Below, in pieces: positions 37,001 through 45,146 of a stretch of DNA of 64,000 bases. A program made the position numbers and the translations under genes. The notes under the pieces were generated by a model that had not been told where the DNA came from, did not search any database, and worked only from the letters and a program-made list of their open reading frames with translations. The first letter of the stretch is position 1, and every line of letters starts with the position of its first letter. Source of the DNA: Pseudomonas triticicola (lineage in GTDB: Bacteria; Pseudomonadota; Gammaproteobacteria; Pseudomonadales; Pseudomonadaceae); NCBI RefSeq assembly GCF_019145375.1, contig NZ_JAHSTX010000002.1, positions 562,001 to 626,000 of the forward strand. Direction: 5' to 3'.

Positions 37001-40000
37001 GATCACGGTATCGCCTACGCCGTTGATGTAATAGGTGTCGTCACCGGCCCCGCCAATCAGGGTGTCGGTACCGCCCAGGCCATCGAGGACGTTGTTGCCG
37101 GCATTGCCAGTCAGGGTGTTGCTCAAGGCGTTGCCGCCGAAGTTGATGTTGGCGGTGCCCAGCAGCACGCCGTCCTCGACATTGGCCGAGAGGGTGTAGC
37201 TGACGGAGGAGCGGATCACGTCGCGGCCTTCGCCGGCTGCTTCGATCACGGTGTCGCTGCGGGTGTCGACAATATAGACATCATCGCCTGCACCACCGAT
37301 CAGGGTGTCGATGCCGGCGCCACCGTCCAGGGTGTTATTGCCGGCGTTCCCGCTCAACGTGTTGTTTTGCGCGTTACCGGTCAGGCTGATGCCGGCAGTG
37401 CCCAGCAGTACGCCGTCTTCGACGTTGGCCGAGAGGGTGTAGCTGACGTTGGAGCGGATCACGTCGCGGCCTTCACCGGCCGCTTCGATGACGGTATCGT
37501 CCTGGCCATTGATGTAGTAAATGTCGTCGCCGGCCCCGCCGATCAGGGTGTCGGTGCCACCCAGACCGTCGAGGACGTTGTTGCCGGCGTTGCCGGTCAG
37601 GGTGTTGCTCAAGGCATTGCCGCCGAAGTTGAGGTTGGCGGTGCCCAGCAGCACGCCGTCTTCGACGTTGGCCGAGAGTGTGTAGCTGACGCTGGAGCGG
37701 ATCACGTCATGGCCTTCACCGGCCAGTTCGATCACGGTGTCACCGCGGCTGTCGACGACATAGACATCATCGCCTGCGCCGCCAGTAAGTGTGTCGATGC
37801 CAGCCCCGCCGTCGAGGATGTTGTTGCCATCATTACCGGTCAGGGTGTTGTTGAGCGCGTTGCCGGTACCGTTCAGGTTGGCGCTGCCCAAGAGGGTAAG
37901 GTTCTCCAGGTTGGCGCTCATCGCCCAACTGACTGTTGACTGGACAGTATCGATTCCGCTGTTGGCGGAGTCGGTTTCGATGACTACGTCTTGGGCATTG
38001 TCGACAAGGTACAGGTCATTGCCGTCACCGCCGATCAGCGTGTCCGCCCCGGCGCCACCGTCCAGGGTGTTATTGCCTGCGTTGCCGGTCAGGGTATTGT
38101 TCTGCGCGTTACCGGTCAGGCTCAGGCCGGCGGTGCCCAGCAGTACGCCGTCTTCGACGTTGGCCGAGAGGGTGTAGCTGACGTTGGCGCGGATCACGTC
38201 GCGGCCTTCACCGGCCGCTTCGATGACGGTATCGTCCTGGCCATTGATGTAGTAAATGTCGTCGCCGGCCCCGCCGATCAGGGTGTCGGTGCCACCCAGA
38301 CCGTCGAGGACGTTGTTGCCGGCGTTGCCGGTCAGGGTGTTGCTCAAGGCGTTGCCGCCGAAGTTGAGGTTGGCGGTGCCCAGCAGCACACCGTCTTCGA
38401 CGTTGGCCGAGAGGGTGTAACTGACGCTGGAGCGGATCACGTCATGGCCTTCACCGGCCAGCTCGATCACGGTGTCGCTGCGGCTGTCGACGACATAGAC
38501 ATCATCGCCTGCGCCGCCACTGAGTGTGTCGATGCCAGCCCCGCCGTCGAGGATGTTGTTGCCGGCATTACCGGTCAGGGTATTGTTCTGCGCGTTACCG
38601 GTACCGTTCAGGTTGGCGCTGCCCAAGAGGGTAAGGTTCTCCAGATTGGCGCTCATCGCCCAACTGACGGTCGACTGGACAGTATCGATTCCGCTGTTGG
38701 CGGAGTTGGCTTCGATGACTACGTCTTGGGCATTGTCGACAAGGTACAGGTCATTGCCGTCACCGCCGATCAGCGTGTCCGCCCCGGCGCCACCGTCCAG
38801 GGTGTTATTGCCTGCGTTGCCGGTCAGGGTATTGTTCTGCGCGTTACCGGTCAGGCTCAGGCCGGAGGTGCCCAGCAGCACACCGTCTTCGATGTTGTCC
38901 GCAAGGGTGTAGCTGACGAATGTACGGACCGCATCGCGACCTTCACCGGCAGATTCGATGATGGTGTCAGTCAGGCTGTCGATGATGTATGTATCATCGC
39001 CGGCGCCGCCGATGAGTGTGTCGGTCCCGGCACCCCCGTCTAGCGTGTCGTTGCCGGCACCGCCGTTGAGCGTGTTGTTGCCGGTGTTGCCCGTCAGTAT
39101 GTTATTGAGGGCGTTGCCGGTGCCGTTCAGGTCATCCTCACCGCGCAAAACAAGATTTTCCAGGTTATTGCCCAGCGTCCAGTCCAGCGAGGCAAAGACC
39201 GTATCAATCTCGTTGACCGAGGTGCCGTTTTCCACAATGACGTCGCCGGCATTGTCTACATAATAGGTGTCATTCCCGGCGCCACCAGCCATGGTGTCCG
39301 CACCGGTCATGCCATCGAGGATATTGTTGCCTGTGTTGCCGGTCAGAGTGTTGTCAAGGGCGTTACCACCAAAATTGATGTTGGCATCGCCCAGCAGAAC
39401 GCCGTCTTCGATGTTGGCTGACAGGGTATAGCTGACCGATGAACGGATTACGTCACGGCCTTCATCGGCCGCTTCGATGACGGTGTCGGCGCGGCTGTCG
39501 ACGATGTAGATGTCATCGCCGGTGCCACCGATCAGCGTGTCGCTACCTGCGCCTCCATCGAGCGTGTCAGAGCCGGCTCCTCCGGTTAATACGTTATTCA
39601 GTGCGTTCCCCGTCAGAACATCGTCGAACGCCGAGCCGATGGCGTTTTCGATCTTGGCCCCGTACGCAATTGCTAGCCCGTCATTGATCGCGGTGTTGCT
39701 GTTCAGGTCCGTGAAGGCCTTGCCGATCTGGCTATAGCTGCCTTCATTCAAGTTGATATTGACGGCCGCCAACTGATTGCTGCCATCAATAGTGTCGTTA
39801 CCACCTGCGTCCCAGATGGTTTCGAAGATTGACTGATTGGCATCCCACTTATAAACAGTGTCACCGGTCTGCCAGAGCATGTTGGCGCCATACAAACTCT
39901 GAATCGCAATAATATCCAGCACCATCGGTGTGGTTGGCTGGTAGGAATAGTTGTTGTTGTAGCTCATTACTGTGAAATGAACATCGTCCAGTAATGGACT

Positions 40001-40540
40001 CAGCAGGGTCTTGTTGGTGGGGCTGGTATCGAAGGGATGCTTGAGTCCTAGTGCATGACCGATTTCATGAATGAACGTCATGTAATCGTATGTGCCCTTC
40101 ACCGGATTCGGATTGTTGGTTGCCGGGCCGATCCATACGTCGCCGGAAGAAGGGAGATTGTCAGGAAAGTAAGCCCAGGCCGCGGTTTGGAGATCCATCT
40201 CATCGAAACCTCCAAAACGTAAGTCGCCCACGTTGGTAGAGGTATCGCTGGTCAGCGTGAAGTTGAAAGGTGCGACTGCACTCCATGCAACCAGGGTACT
40301 GACGACTGCAGTTTTCTGCGCTTCGGTCAGTTCATACAGCCCGTTGTACTCGCGGTCCGGGCTATAGAAAGGGGCAAACTTCGAAGTCCCCGGTGCCATG
40401 AAACTAAAGCTGAGATCGGTCGAACCCCCGAACGGCCAGTTGGACCCAAGCCAGTAATTTCCGGAAATCAGGCTGTCAACAGTAGCGTTTCCGGTCAGCG
40501 AAGCAGGTAATGCGAAGGTAAATGTCTTGGGCGTCGGCAT
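34043..40540 (-). CDS. Giant serralysin-type metalloprotease with RTX array
   Basis: A 2165-residue secreted protein, more than four times the usual serralysin length of about 480. Residues 1-280 form the M10 metzincin domain, with zinc motif HEIGHALGLKH (158-168) and Met-turn VMSY (191-194). Residues 301-2065 are calcium-binding RTX repeats (GGAGDDTLxGG type) in 21 modules. The last 100 residues (GADIFKFSLVSDM ... NTFSANDLVA) form the serralysin C-terminal domain with the type I secretion signal. No type I secretion genes are nearby. There is no N-terminal Sec signal, as expected. The repeated DNA is almost identical from module to module, so exact length may differ between isolates. It may act as a protease and as an adhesin-like stalk. 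Confidence 0.92.
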   Translation of the reverse strand: MPTPKTFTFALPASLTGNATVDSLISGNYWLGSNWPFGGSTDLSFSFMAPGTSKFAPFYSPDREYNGLYELTEAQKTAVVSTLVAWSAVAPFNFTLTSDTSTNVGDLRFGGFDEMDLQTAAWAYFPDNLPSSGDVWIGPATNNPNPVKGTYDYMTFIHEIGHALGLKHPFDTSPTNKTLLSPLLDDVHFTVMSYNNNYSYQPTTPMVLDIIAIQSLYGANMLWQTGDTVYKWDANQSIFETIWDAGGNDTIDGSNQLAAVNINLNEGSYSQIGKAFTDLNSNTAINDGLAIAYGAKIENAIGSAFDDVLTGNALNNVLTGGAGSDTLDGGAGSDTLIGGTGDDIYIVDSRADTVIEAADEGRDVIRSSVSYTLSANIEDGVLLGDANINFGGNALDNTLTGNTGNNILDGMTGADTMAGGAGNDTYYVDNAGDVIVENGTSVNEIDTVFASLDWTLGNNLENLVLRGEDDLNGTGNALNNILTGNTGNNTLNGGAGNDTLDGGAGTDTLIGGAGDDTYIIDSLTDTIIESAGEGRDAVRTFVSYTLADNIEDGVLLGTSGLSLTGNAQNNTLTGNAGNNTLDGGAGADTLIGGDGNDLYLVDNAQDVVIEANSANSGIDTVQSTVSWAMSANLENLTLLGSANLNGTGNAQNNTLTGNAGNNILDGGAGIDTLSGGAGDDVYVVDSRSDTVIELAGEGHDVIRSSVSYTLSANVEDGVLLGTANLNFGGNALSNTLTGNAGNNVLDGLGGTDTLIGGAGDDIYYINGQDDTVIEAAGEGRDVIRANVSYTLSANVEDGVLLGTAGLSLTGNAQNNTLTGNAGNNTLDGGAGADTLIGGDGNDLYLVDNAQDVVIETDSANSGIDTVQSTVSWAMSANLENLTLLGSANLNGTGNALNNTLTGNDGNNILDGGAGIDTLTGGAGDDVYVVDSRGDTVIELAGEGHDVIRSSVSYTLSANVEDGVLLGTANLNFGGNALSNTLTGNAGNNVLDGLGGTDTLIGGAGDDIYYINGQDDTVIEAAGEGRDVIRSNVSYTLSANVEDGVLLGTAGISLTGNAQNNTLSGNAGNNTLDGGAGIDTLIGGAGDDVYIVDTRSDTVIEAAGEGRDVIRSSVSYTLSANVEDGVLLGTANINFGGNALSNTLTGNAGNNVLDGLGGTDTLIGGAGDDTYYINGVGDTVIEAADEGHDLIRSNVSYTLSANVEDGVLLGNAGLSLTGNALDNALTGNAADNTLSGNAGNDILDGGAGNDTLIGGTGDDAYVVDSRSDTVIELAGEGHDVIRSSVSYTLSANVEDGVLLGTANLNFGGNALSNTLTGNAGNNVLDGLGGTDTLIGGAGDDIYYINGQDDTVIEAAGEGRDVIRSNVSYTLSANVEDGVLLGTAGISLTGNAQNNTLSGNAGNNTLDGGAGIDTLIGGAGDDVYIVDTRSDTVIEAAGEGRDVIRSSVSYTLSANVEDGVLLGTANINFGGNALSNTLTGNAGNNVLDGLGGTDTLIGGAGDDTYYINGRDDTVIEAADEGHDVIRSNVSYTLSANVEDGVLLGTANINFGGNALSNTLTGNAGNNVLDGLGGTDTLIGGAGDDIYYINGLNDIVIEAAGEGRDVIRSNVSYTLSANVEDGVLLGTAGISLTGNAQNNTLSGNAGNNTLDGGAGIDTLIGGAGDDVYIVDTRSDTVIEAAGEGRDVIRSSVSYTLSANVEDGVLLGTANINFGGNALSNTLTGNAGNNVLDGLGGTDTLIGGAGDDTYYINGRDDTVIEAADEGHDVIRSNVSYTLSANVEDGVLLGTANLNFGGNALSNTLTGNAGNNVLDGLGGTDTLIGGAGDDIYYINGQNDIVIEAAGEGRDVIRSNVSYTLSANVEDGVLLGTAGISLTGNAQNNTLSGNAGNNTLDGGAGIDTLIGGAGDDVYIVDTRSDTVIEAAGEGRDVIRSSVSYTLSANVEDGVLLGTANINFGGNALSNTLTGNAGNNVLDGLGGTDTLIGGAGDDTYYINGVGDTVIEAADEGHDLIRSNVSYTLSANVEDGVLLGNAGLSLTGNTLNNTLTGNAGNNILDGGAGVDTLIGGTGADIFKFSLVSDMGVGTNRDVINDFNALQGDKIDLTAFDANLTIAGFNGFTFIGAGDFSGAGQLRFVDHVLSGNVSGNAGADFEIQLVGVNTFSANDLVA
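34346..39640 (-). repeat. RTX module array: 21 units of 243 bp with 729-bp higher-order repeats
   Basis: Within the serralysin gene, 21 copies of an 81-residue module each carry a linker (SYTLSANVEDGVLLGTA or a variant SWAMSANLENLTLLGSA) and RTX nonapeptides. Equivalent bases recur at 35047, 35776 and 36505, exactly 729 bp apart. The next copies are at 37504 and 38239, with offsets explained by an extra 27 bp and 6 bp. Module types alternate ISLTG and NFGG. Confidence 0.9.
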
Positions 40541-40741
40541 GGGATTTCCTGAGTACTATGCGGCCCTTCCTGAATGCGACCGCTACAAAAAATGCGATTT
40601 TGCACCAGAAGCAATACATTTGACATCATTGAGCCATCATTTTCTGATTGATGGCGTCAAATAACTGACCGGGCGATCTGTATCGGCACGTACAGTAGAA
40701 TCCTGAAACCAACCACTGCGCCGTTCGTCCAGGATTTTTCC

Positions 40742-41385
40742 ATGTCAGTTCCCACCCAGTACTCATCCGCGAAACATTCGCCGTCGGCCCGCTCCAGTGC
40801 AACTGCACCATCATCGGCGACCCCCTCAGCAAAAAAGCCATCGTCGTCGATCCCGGAGGCAACCCTGACCTGATCATGGCGCGCCTCGACGCCCATGGTC
40901 TGAAAGTCGTTAGCATCATCCACACCCACGCCCATCTCGATCACTTCCTGGCTTCCGGCCAAATGAAGGAGAAGACCGGCGCCACTTTGCATCTGCACAA
41001 GGAAGACCAGTTCCTCTGGGACAATCTGGAGATGCAATGCCAGATGTTCGGCGTGCCTTACACCCCGGTGCCATCGCCGGATCGCTGGTTGAGTGATGAT
41101 GAAGAACTGGCTTGCGGCTGTGGTGTGGCATTACACACGCCAGGACATACACCCGGTTCCATGAGCTTTTGGTTTTCCGAGGCTAAGCTGTTGATAGCCG
41201 GCGACACGCTGTTTCGTCGCGGGGTAGGGCGCACGGATTTGTGGGGTGGCGATCAGGCGACCATCGTGCGTTCGATCAAGCAGCGGCTGTATACGCTGGA
41301 CGAGGACGCAACGGTTGTCACCGGGCACGGTCCGGATACGCGTCTGGGTGATGAGATGCGCGAGAACCCGTTTGTGCGTGCCTGA
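40742..41385 (+). CDS. MBL-fold hydrolase, apparent 5' frameshift
   Basis: A glyoxalase II-like metallo-beta-lactamase-fold protein with metal motif IHTHAHLDHF, later histidine LHTPGHTPGSM, aspartate IAGDTLF and final TGHGPDT. The conserved N-terminus LIRETFAVGPLQCNCTIIGD lies in frame with the rest from about 40762, but there is no ATG, GTG or TTG in that frame upstream. The best start, ATG 40742 with AGGA 7 bases before it, is in another frame. Removing two bases (TC at 40745-40746) would give MSSHPVLIRETF. An internal ATG at 40876 would lose the first strands of the fold. Confidence 0.7.
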
Positions 41386-41505
41386 ATTTTTTGTCACGGG
41401 TGTGCGGCGGAATTTTTGCGCATTGTCATGATCCAACGCCCGCGCACGTCCATTGATTGATCAGTGGCCGCTGCACCACAGAATGCAAAAAACCAGGAGC
41501 TCTCC

Positions 41506-42240
41506 ATGTTCACCACGCGTCGTTTGATTATTGTCGCTACTGCCGTGGCCGTGCTGTCCGGCTGCGCCTCGCCTAATCCGTATGACAATCAGGGTCAGGC
41601 CGACGGTGGCTCGCAAGGCATGAGCAAAACCGCCAAATACGGTGGCCTCGGTGCACTGGCCGGCGCACTCGCCGGTGCCGCCATCGGTCACGACAACCGT
41701 GGCAAGGGCGCCTTGATCGGCGCTGCTGTCGTCGGTGCTTCCGCAGCAGGCTACGGCTACTACGCCGACCAGCAGGAAAAGAAACTGCGCGCGAGCATGG
41801 CCAACACTGGCGTTGAAGTGCAGCGGCAGGGCGATCAGATCAAGCTGATCATGCCGGGCAACATCACCTTCGCCACCGATTCGGCGAACATTGCCCCGAG
41901 TTTCTACCAGCCGCTGAACAACCTGGCCAACTCGTTGAAAGAGTTCAGCCAGAACCAGATCGAAATCGTCGGCTACACCGACAGCACCGGCAGCCGCCAG
42001 CACAACATGGACCTGTCCCAGCGTCGTGCGCAGAGCGTGGCGACCTACCTGACCTCGCAAGGCGTCAGCGGTGCCAACCTGTCGGCCCGTGGCGCCGGCC
42101 CGGATAATCCGATTGCCAGTAACGGTGACGTCAACGGCCGCGCGCAGAATCGCCGGGTTGAAGTCAACCTGAAGGCGATTCCGGGCCAGCAGTATGGTGG
42201 TCAGCAGCAACAGCCGGGTACGGTGCAGCAGTATCCATAA
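41506..42240 (+). CDS. OmpA-family lipoprotein (YiaD-like)
   Basis: A 244-residue lipoprotein. Lipobox VLSGCASPN gives Cys19. A glycine-rich segment (GGLGALAGALAGAAIGHDNR) resembles a glycine-zipper domain. The C-terminal OmpA domain with VGYTDSTGSRQHNMDLSQRR, QGVSGANLSARGAG and NRRVEV binds peptidoglycan. It should sit in the outer membrane facing the periplasm. ATG 41506 follows AGGAG. A terminator hairpin comes directly after. Confidence 0.92.
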   Translation: MFTTRRLIIVATAVAVLSGCASPNPYDNQGQADGGSQGMSKTAKYGGLGALAGALAGAAIGHDNRGKGALIGAAVVGASAAGYGYYADQQEKKLRASMANTGVEVQRQGDQIKLIMPGNITFATDSANIAPSFYQPLNNLANSLKEFSQNQIEIVGYTDSTGSRQHNMDLSQRRAQSVATYLTSQGVSGANLSARGAGPDNPIASNGDVNGRAQNRRVEVNLKAIPGQQYGGQQQQPGTVQQYP

Positions 42241-42260
42241 GCGATTGCCTGGATGAAGAA

Positions 42261-42290
42261 ATGCCCGGTCTTGTGATCGGGCATTTTTTT
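42261..42290 (+). terminator. Rho-independent terminator after the OmpA-like gene
   Basis: AATGCCCGGTCTTGTGATCG GGCATTTTTTT. Confidence 0.9.
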
Positions 42291-42308
42291 GTGTCGCCTG
42301 TAGCGGCC

Positions 42309-42378
42309 CTTTCGCGAGCAGGCTCGCTCCCACATTTGAAATGCATTCCCCTTGTGGGAGCGAGCCTGCTCGCGAAAA
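42309..42378. repeat. REP doublet, family A
   Basis: Inverted TTCGCGAGCAGGCTCGCTCC and GGGAGCGAGCCTGCTCGCGA with an AATG CATT centre. Confidence 0.85.
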
Positions 42379-42410
42379 GGCCGGCGAGGGCAGCGAAGAT
42401 TGCAGATACA

Positions 42411-42450
42411 AAAAAGCCCCCGGACAACAGCATTGTCCGGGGGCTTTTTG
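42411..42450 (-). terminator. Rho-independent terminator after the ZapG gene
   Basis: AAAAAGCCCCCGGACAACAG CATTGTCCGGGGGCTTTTTG; a strong 11-bp stem, symmetrical, also usable from the left. Confidence 0.88.
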
Positions 42451-42467
42451 TTGGGCGCGAAACCCGA

Positions 42468-42902
42468 TTACTTCTTCAGACCATAATGCTCATCGAGCAT
42501 GCCCGGCGAGTTTGGCGATTTCGGTGCGTAATCACGCGGCGGCTCTTGATCGCGCGGTGGCGTCAGGCGTTCGCGCGGTGCCTGCGCGGCATCCGCATGC
42601 AGGGCGGCGATCAGGCGCTGGCGGGTCTGTTCGTCGAGGGCCAGACGATTGGCGCCCTCGGCAAGATGATCCTGCACTTCCTGATAGCTCTGAGTGAGCT
42701 TCTTGACCAGCATCGCGGTGCTGTTGAAGTGAGTGACCACTTCGTTTTGATAACTGTCGAAACGCTCCTGGATATCATCCAGTTGACGCTGCGTACGGCT
42801 CGGTGCGGCGTTCGGCGCAACGCGCGCGATCAGGAATCCAATGGCGACACCCACAACCAGGGCAAGAGTCGGTAACAACCAAACTAAGAGCGAGTGTTCC
42901 AC
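42468..42902 (-). CDS. zapG: ZapG/YhcB-like (DUF1043) membrane protein
   Basis: A 144-residue protein with one N-terminal membrane helix (LLVWLLPTLALVVGVAIGFL), a coiled-coil middle (RTQRQLDDIQERFDSYQNEV) and a proline-rich tail ending HYGLKK. This is the DUF1043 (YhcB, renamed ZapG) pattern; E. coli YhcB takes part in envelope synthesis and division. It is monocistronic, divergent from the hydrolase gene. Confidence 0.85.
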   Translation of the reverse strand: MEHSLLVWLLPTLALVVGVAIGFLIARVAPNAAPSRTQRQLDDIQERFDSYQNEVVTHFNSTAMLVKKLTQSYQEVQDHLAEGANRLALDEQTRQRLIAALHADAAQAPRERLTPPRDQEPPRDYAPKSPNSPGMLDEHYGLKK

Positions 42903-43046
42903 GAGTCCTTCCTCTATAAACGGCTTTGCTTTACGTTAACGGCTCGAACCTGCGCTGTATACCGCGATTCACTCGCAATAGATCGGCACAGACAATTTGC
43001 TAGACGAGTCGACCCGATTCGAGGTCACGGAGTTCCTCCCTTGCTG

Positions 43047-43676
43047 ATGCGTGAAACCCCTGTAGTGATTGCCGGCCCGGTGGGTCAACTGGAAAGTCTT
43101 TACCTGGACAACGAGCAGCCGCGCGGCATCGCGCTGATTTGCCATCCGAACCCGGTGCAGGGCGGCACCATGCTCAACAAGGTCGTCTCGACGTTGCAGC
43201 GTACCGCGCGCGACGCGGGTCTGATCACCTTGCGCTTCAACTATCGCGGCGTTGGCGCCAGCGAAGGCACGCACGACATGGGCACCGGTGAAGTCGATGA
43301 TACCCGTGCCGCCGCTGCCTGGCTGCGGGACAAACACCCGGACTTGCCGCTGACCCTGTTCGGTTTTTCCTTTGGCGGATTTGTTGCAGCAAGTCTCGGT
43401 GGCCGTCTCGAAGCCGAGGGCGTGCAGCTCAAGCACCTGTTCATGGTCGCGCCGGCGGTGATGCGCCTTGGCGAGCAGGATCAACTGCCGCAGCGCGGCG
43501 AACTGACCGTGATCCAGCCCGAAACCGACGAGGTCATCGATCCGCAACTGGTTTACGACTGGTCGGAACAACTCCAGCGCCCCCATGAGCTGCTGAAAGT
43601 GGCAGAATGCGGACACTTTTTTCACGGCAAGCTGACCGATCTCAAGGATCTGATCCTGCCGCGTCTCTCGAATTGA
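43047..43676 (+). CDS. Alpha/beta-fold hydrolase, unknown substrate
   Basis: A 209-residue alpha/beta hydrolase. The nucleophile elbow is LFGFSFGGFVAASLGG (Ser near residue 107), an NPVQGGTM loop follows LICHPN early on, and late acid and histidine residues lie in PETDEVIDPQ and CGHFFHGKL. The family (COG2945-type) has no assigned substrate. ATG 43047 (MRETPVVIAGPVG) is preferred over a longer frame beginning upstream. It lies 24 bp before trpS. Confidence 0.88.
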   Translation: MRETPVVIAGPVGQLESLYLDNEQPRGIALICHPNPVQGGTMLNKVVSTLQRTARDAGLITLRFNYRGVGASEGTHDMGTGEVDDTRAAAAWLRDKHPDLPLTLFGFSFGGFVAASLGGRLEAEGVQLKHLFMVAPAVMRLGEQDQLPQRGELTVIQPETDEVIDPQLVYDWSEQLQRPHELLKVAECGHFFHGKLTDLKDLILPRLSN

Positions 43677-43700
43677 TTGCAGTCTGACAAGCGATTACCC

Positions 43701-45056
43701 ATGACCAACCGTACCCGCATCCTCACCGGCATCACCACCACCGGCACGCCGCACCTGGGCAACTACGCCGGCGCGATCCGCCCGGCGATCCTCGCCAGCC
43801 GCGACAGCAATGCCGATTCGTTCTACTTTCTGGCTGACTACCACGCCCTGATCAAATGCGATGACCCGCTGCGCATCCAGCGCTCGCGTCTGGAAATCGC
43901 CGCGACCTGGCTGGCCGGTGGTCTGGATGTCGACCGCGTGACCTTTTACCGTCAGTCCGACATTCCGGAAATCCCCGAGCTGACCTGGCTGCTGACCTGC
44001 GTCGCCGCCAAGGGCCTGCTCAACCGCGCGCACGCCTACAAGGCTTCGGTGGACAAGAACCTCGAAACCGGTGAAGACCCGGACGCCGGCATCACCATGG
44101 GACTCTACAGCTATCCGGTGCTAATGGCGGCGGACATCCTGATGTTCAACGCGCACAAGGTGCCGGTCGGTCGCGATCAGATCCAGCACGTAGAAATGGC
44201 CCGAGATATCGGCCAGCGCTTCAACCATCTGTTCGGCCAGGGCAAAGAGTTCTTCACCATGCCCGAAGCGCTGATCGAAGAAAGCGTGGCCACCTTGCCG
44301 GGCCTCGACGGTCGCAAGATGTCGAAGAGCTACGACAACACCATTCCGCTGTTCTCCGGCGCCAAGGAAATGAAGGACGCGATCTCGCGGATCGTCACCG
44401 ACTCCAAGGCCCCGGGCGAAGCGAAAGATCCCGATAACTCGCACCTGTTCACTCTGTTCCAGGCTTTCGCCACCCCGGTACAGGCCGATGAATTCCGCAG
44501 CGAGCTGCTCGGTGGTCTGGGCTGGGGTGAGGCGAAGAATCGCCTGTTCCAGTTGCTCGACAGCGAGTTGGGCGAGGCGCGCGAGAAGTATCACCAGTTG
44601 ATCGAGCGTCCGGCGGACCTGGAAGACATCCTGCAGATCGGTGCGAAGAAGGCCCGCGCCGTGGCCACGCCGTTCCTCAACGAATTGCGTGAAGCCGTTG
44701 GCCTGCGCTCTTTCGTCAATCAGGTTCAGGTCGCTGCGACCGCGAAGAAGAAAGCCGCAAAAGCCGCGCGTTTCGTCAGCTTCCGTGAGGACGACGGCAG
44801 CTTCCGTTTCCGTCTGCTGGCGGCCGATGGCGAGCAATTGCTGCTGTCGCGCAACTTCGCCGACGGCAAAACTGCCGGCCAGGTGACCAAACAGTTGCAG
44901 TCCGGCGAGCCGCTGGACGTGCGTACTGAAGAATTGAGCTTCAGCGTCTGGCTGGCCGGTGAGTGCGTGGGCGACAGCCCTGCCTTCGCCGACGCTGCCG
45001 CGCGAGACGCCGCCATCGAGGCGTTGCGCGTCGCACTGACTCCAGCTCAAGACTGA
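43701..45056 (+). CDS. trpS: Tryptophanyl-tRNA synthetase with C-terminal extension
   Basis: A 451-residue class I aminoacyl-tRNA synthetase. The HIGH-like motif is GTPHLGNYAG and KMSKS is intact in LDGRKMSKSYDNT. The common bacterial TrpRS is about 330 residues. Here about 95 further residues follow an Ala/Lys linker (ATAKKKAAKAAR), with FVSFREDDGSFRFRLLAADG and ELSFSVWLAGECVGDSP. The two short similar strands look like DUF1508/YegP repeats, though this is inferred by eye. The start is ATG 43701. Confidence 0.95.
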   Translation: MTNRTRILTGITTTGTPHLGNYAGAIRPAILASRDSNADSFYFLADYHALIKCDDPLRIQRSRLEIAATWLAGGLDVDRVTFYRQSDIPEIPELTWLLTCVAAKGLLNRAHAYKASVDKNLETGEDPDAGITMGLYSYPVLMAADILMFNAHKVPVGRDQIQHVEMARDIGQRFNHLFGQGKEFFTMPEALIEESVATLPGLDGRKMSKSYDNTIPLFSGAKEMKDAISRIVTDSKAPGEAKDPDNSHLFTLFQAFATPVQADEFRSELLGGLGWGEAKNRLFQLLDSELGEAREKYHQLIERPADLEDILQIGAKKARAVATPFLNELREAVGLRSFVNQVQVAATAKKKAAKAARFVSFREDDGSFRFRLLAADGEQLLLSRNFADGKTAGQVTKQLQSGEPLDVRTEELSFSVWLAGECVGDSPAFADAAARDAAIEALRVALTPAQD

Positions 45057-45146
45057 TCGGCGGCACGACCCGACCAAGGGCCGATTGCCATTCCCACAGG
45101 CCGTCGCTACAGTGACGGCCCGTTTTTGTTGCCTTGCTAACGAATT

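Noticed and set aside
34139..37939. A 1266-codon open frame on the plus strand across the serralysin repeats (and another at 37991-39043)
   Set aside because: It is antisense to the RTX array. A repeated unit whose length is a multiple of three keeps an antisense frame open once it is open in one unit. There is no ribosome-binding site or convincing protein fold.
40876..41385. ATG 40876 as the true start of the MBL hydrolase
   Set aside because: Clearly conserved sequence of the fold extends about 38 codons further upstream in the same frame, so this start would remove the first strands.
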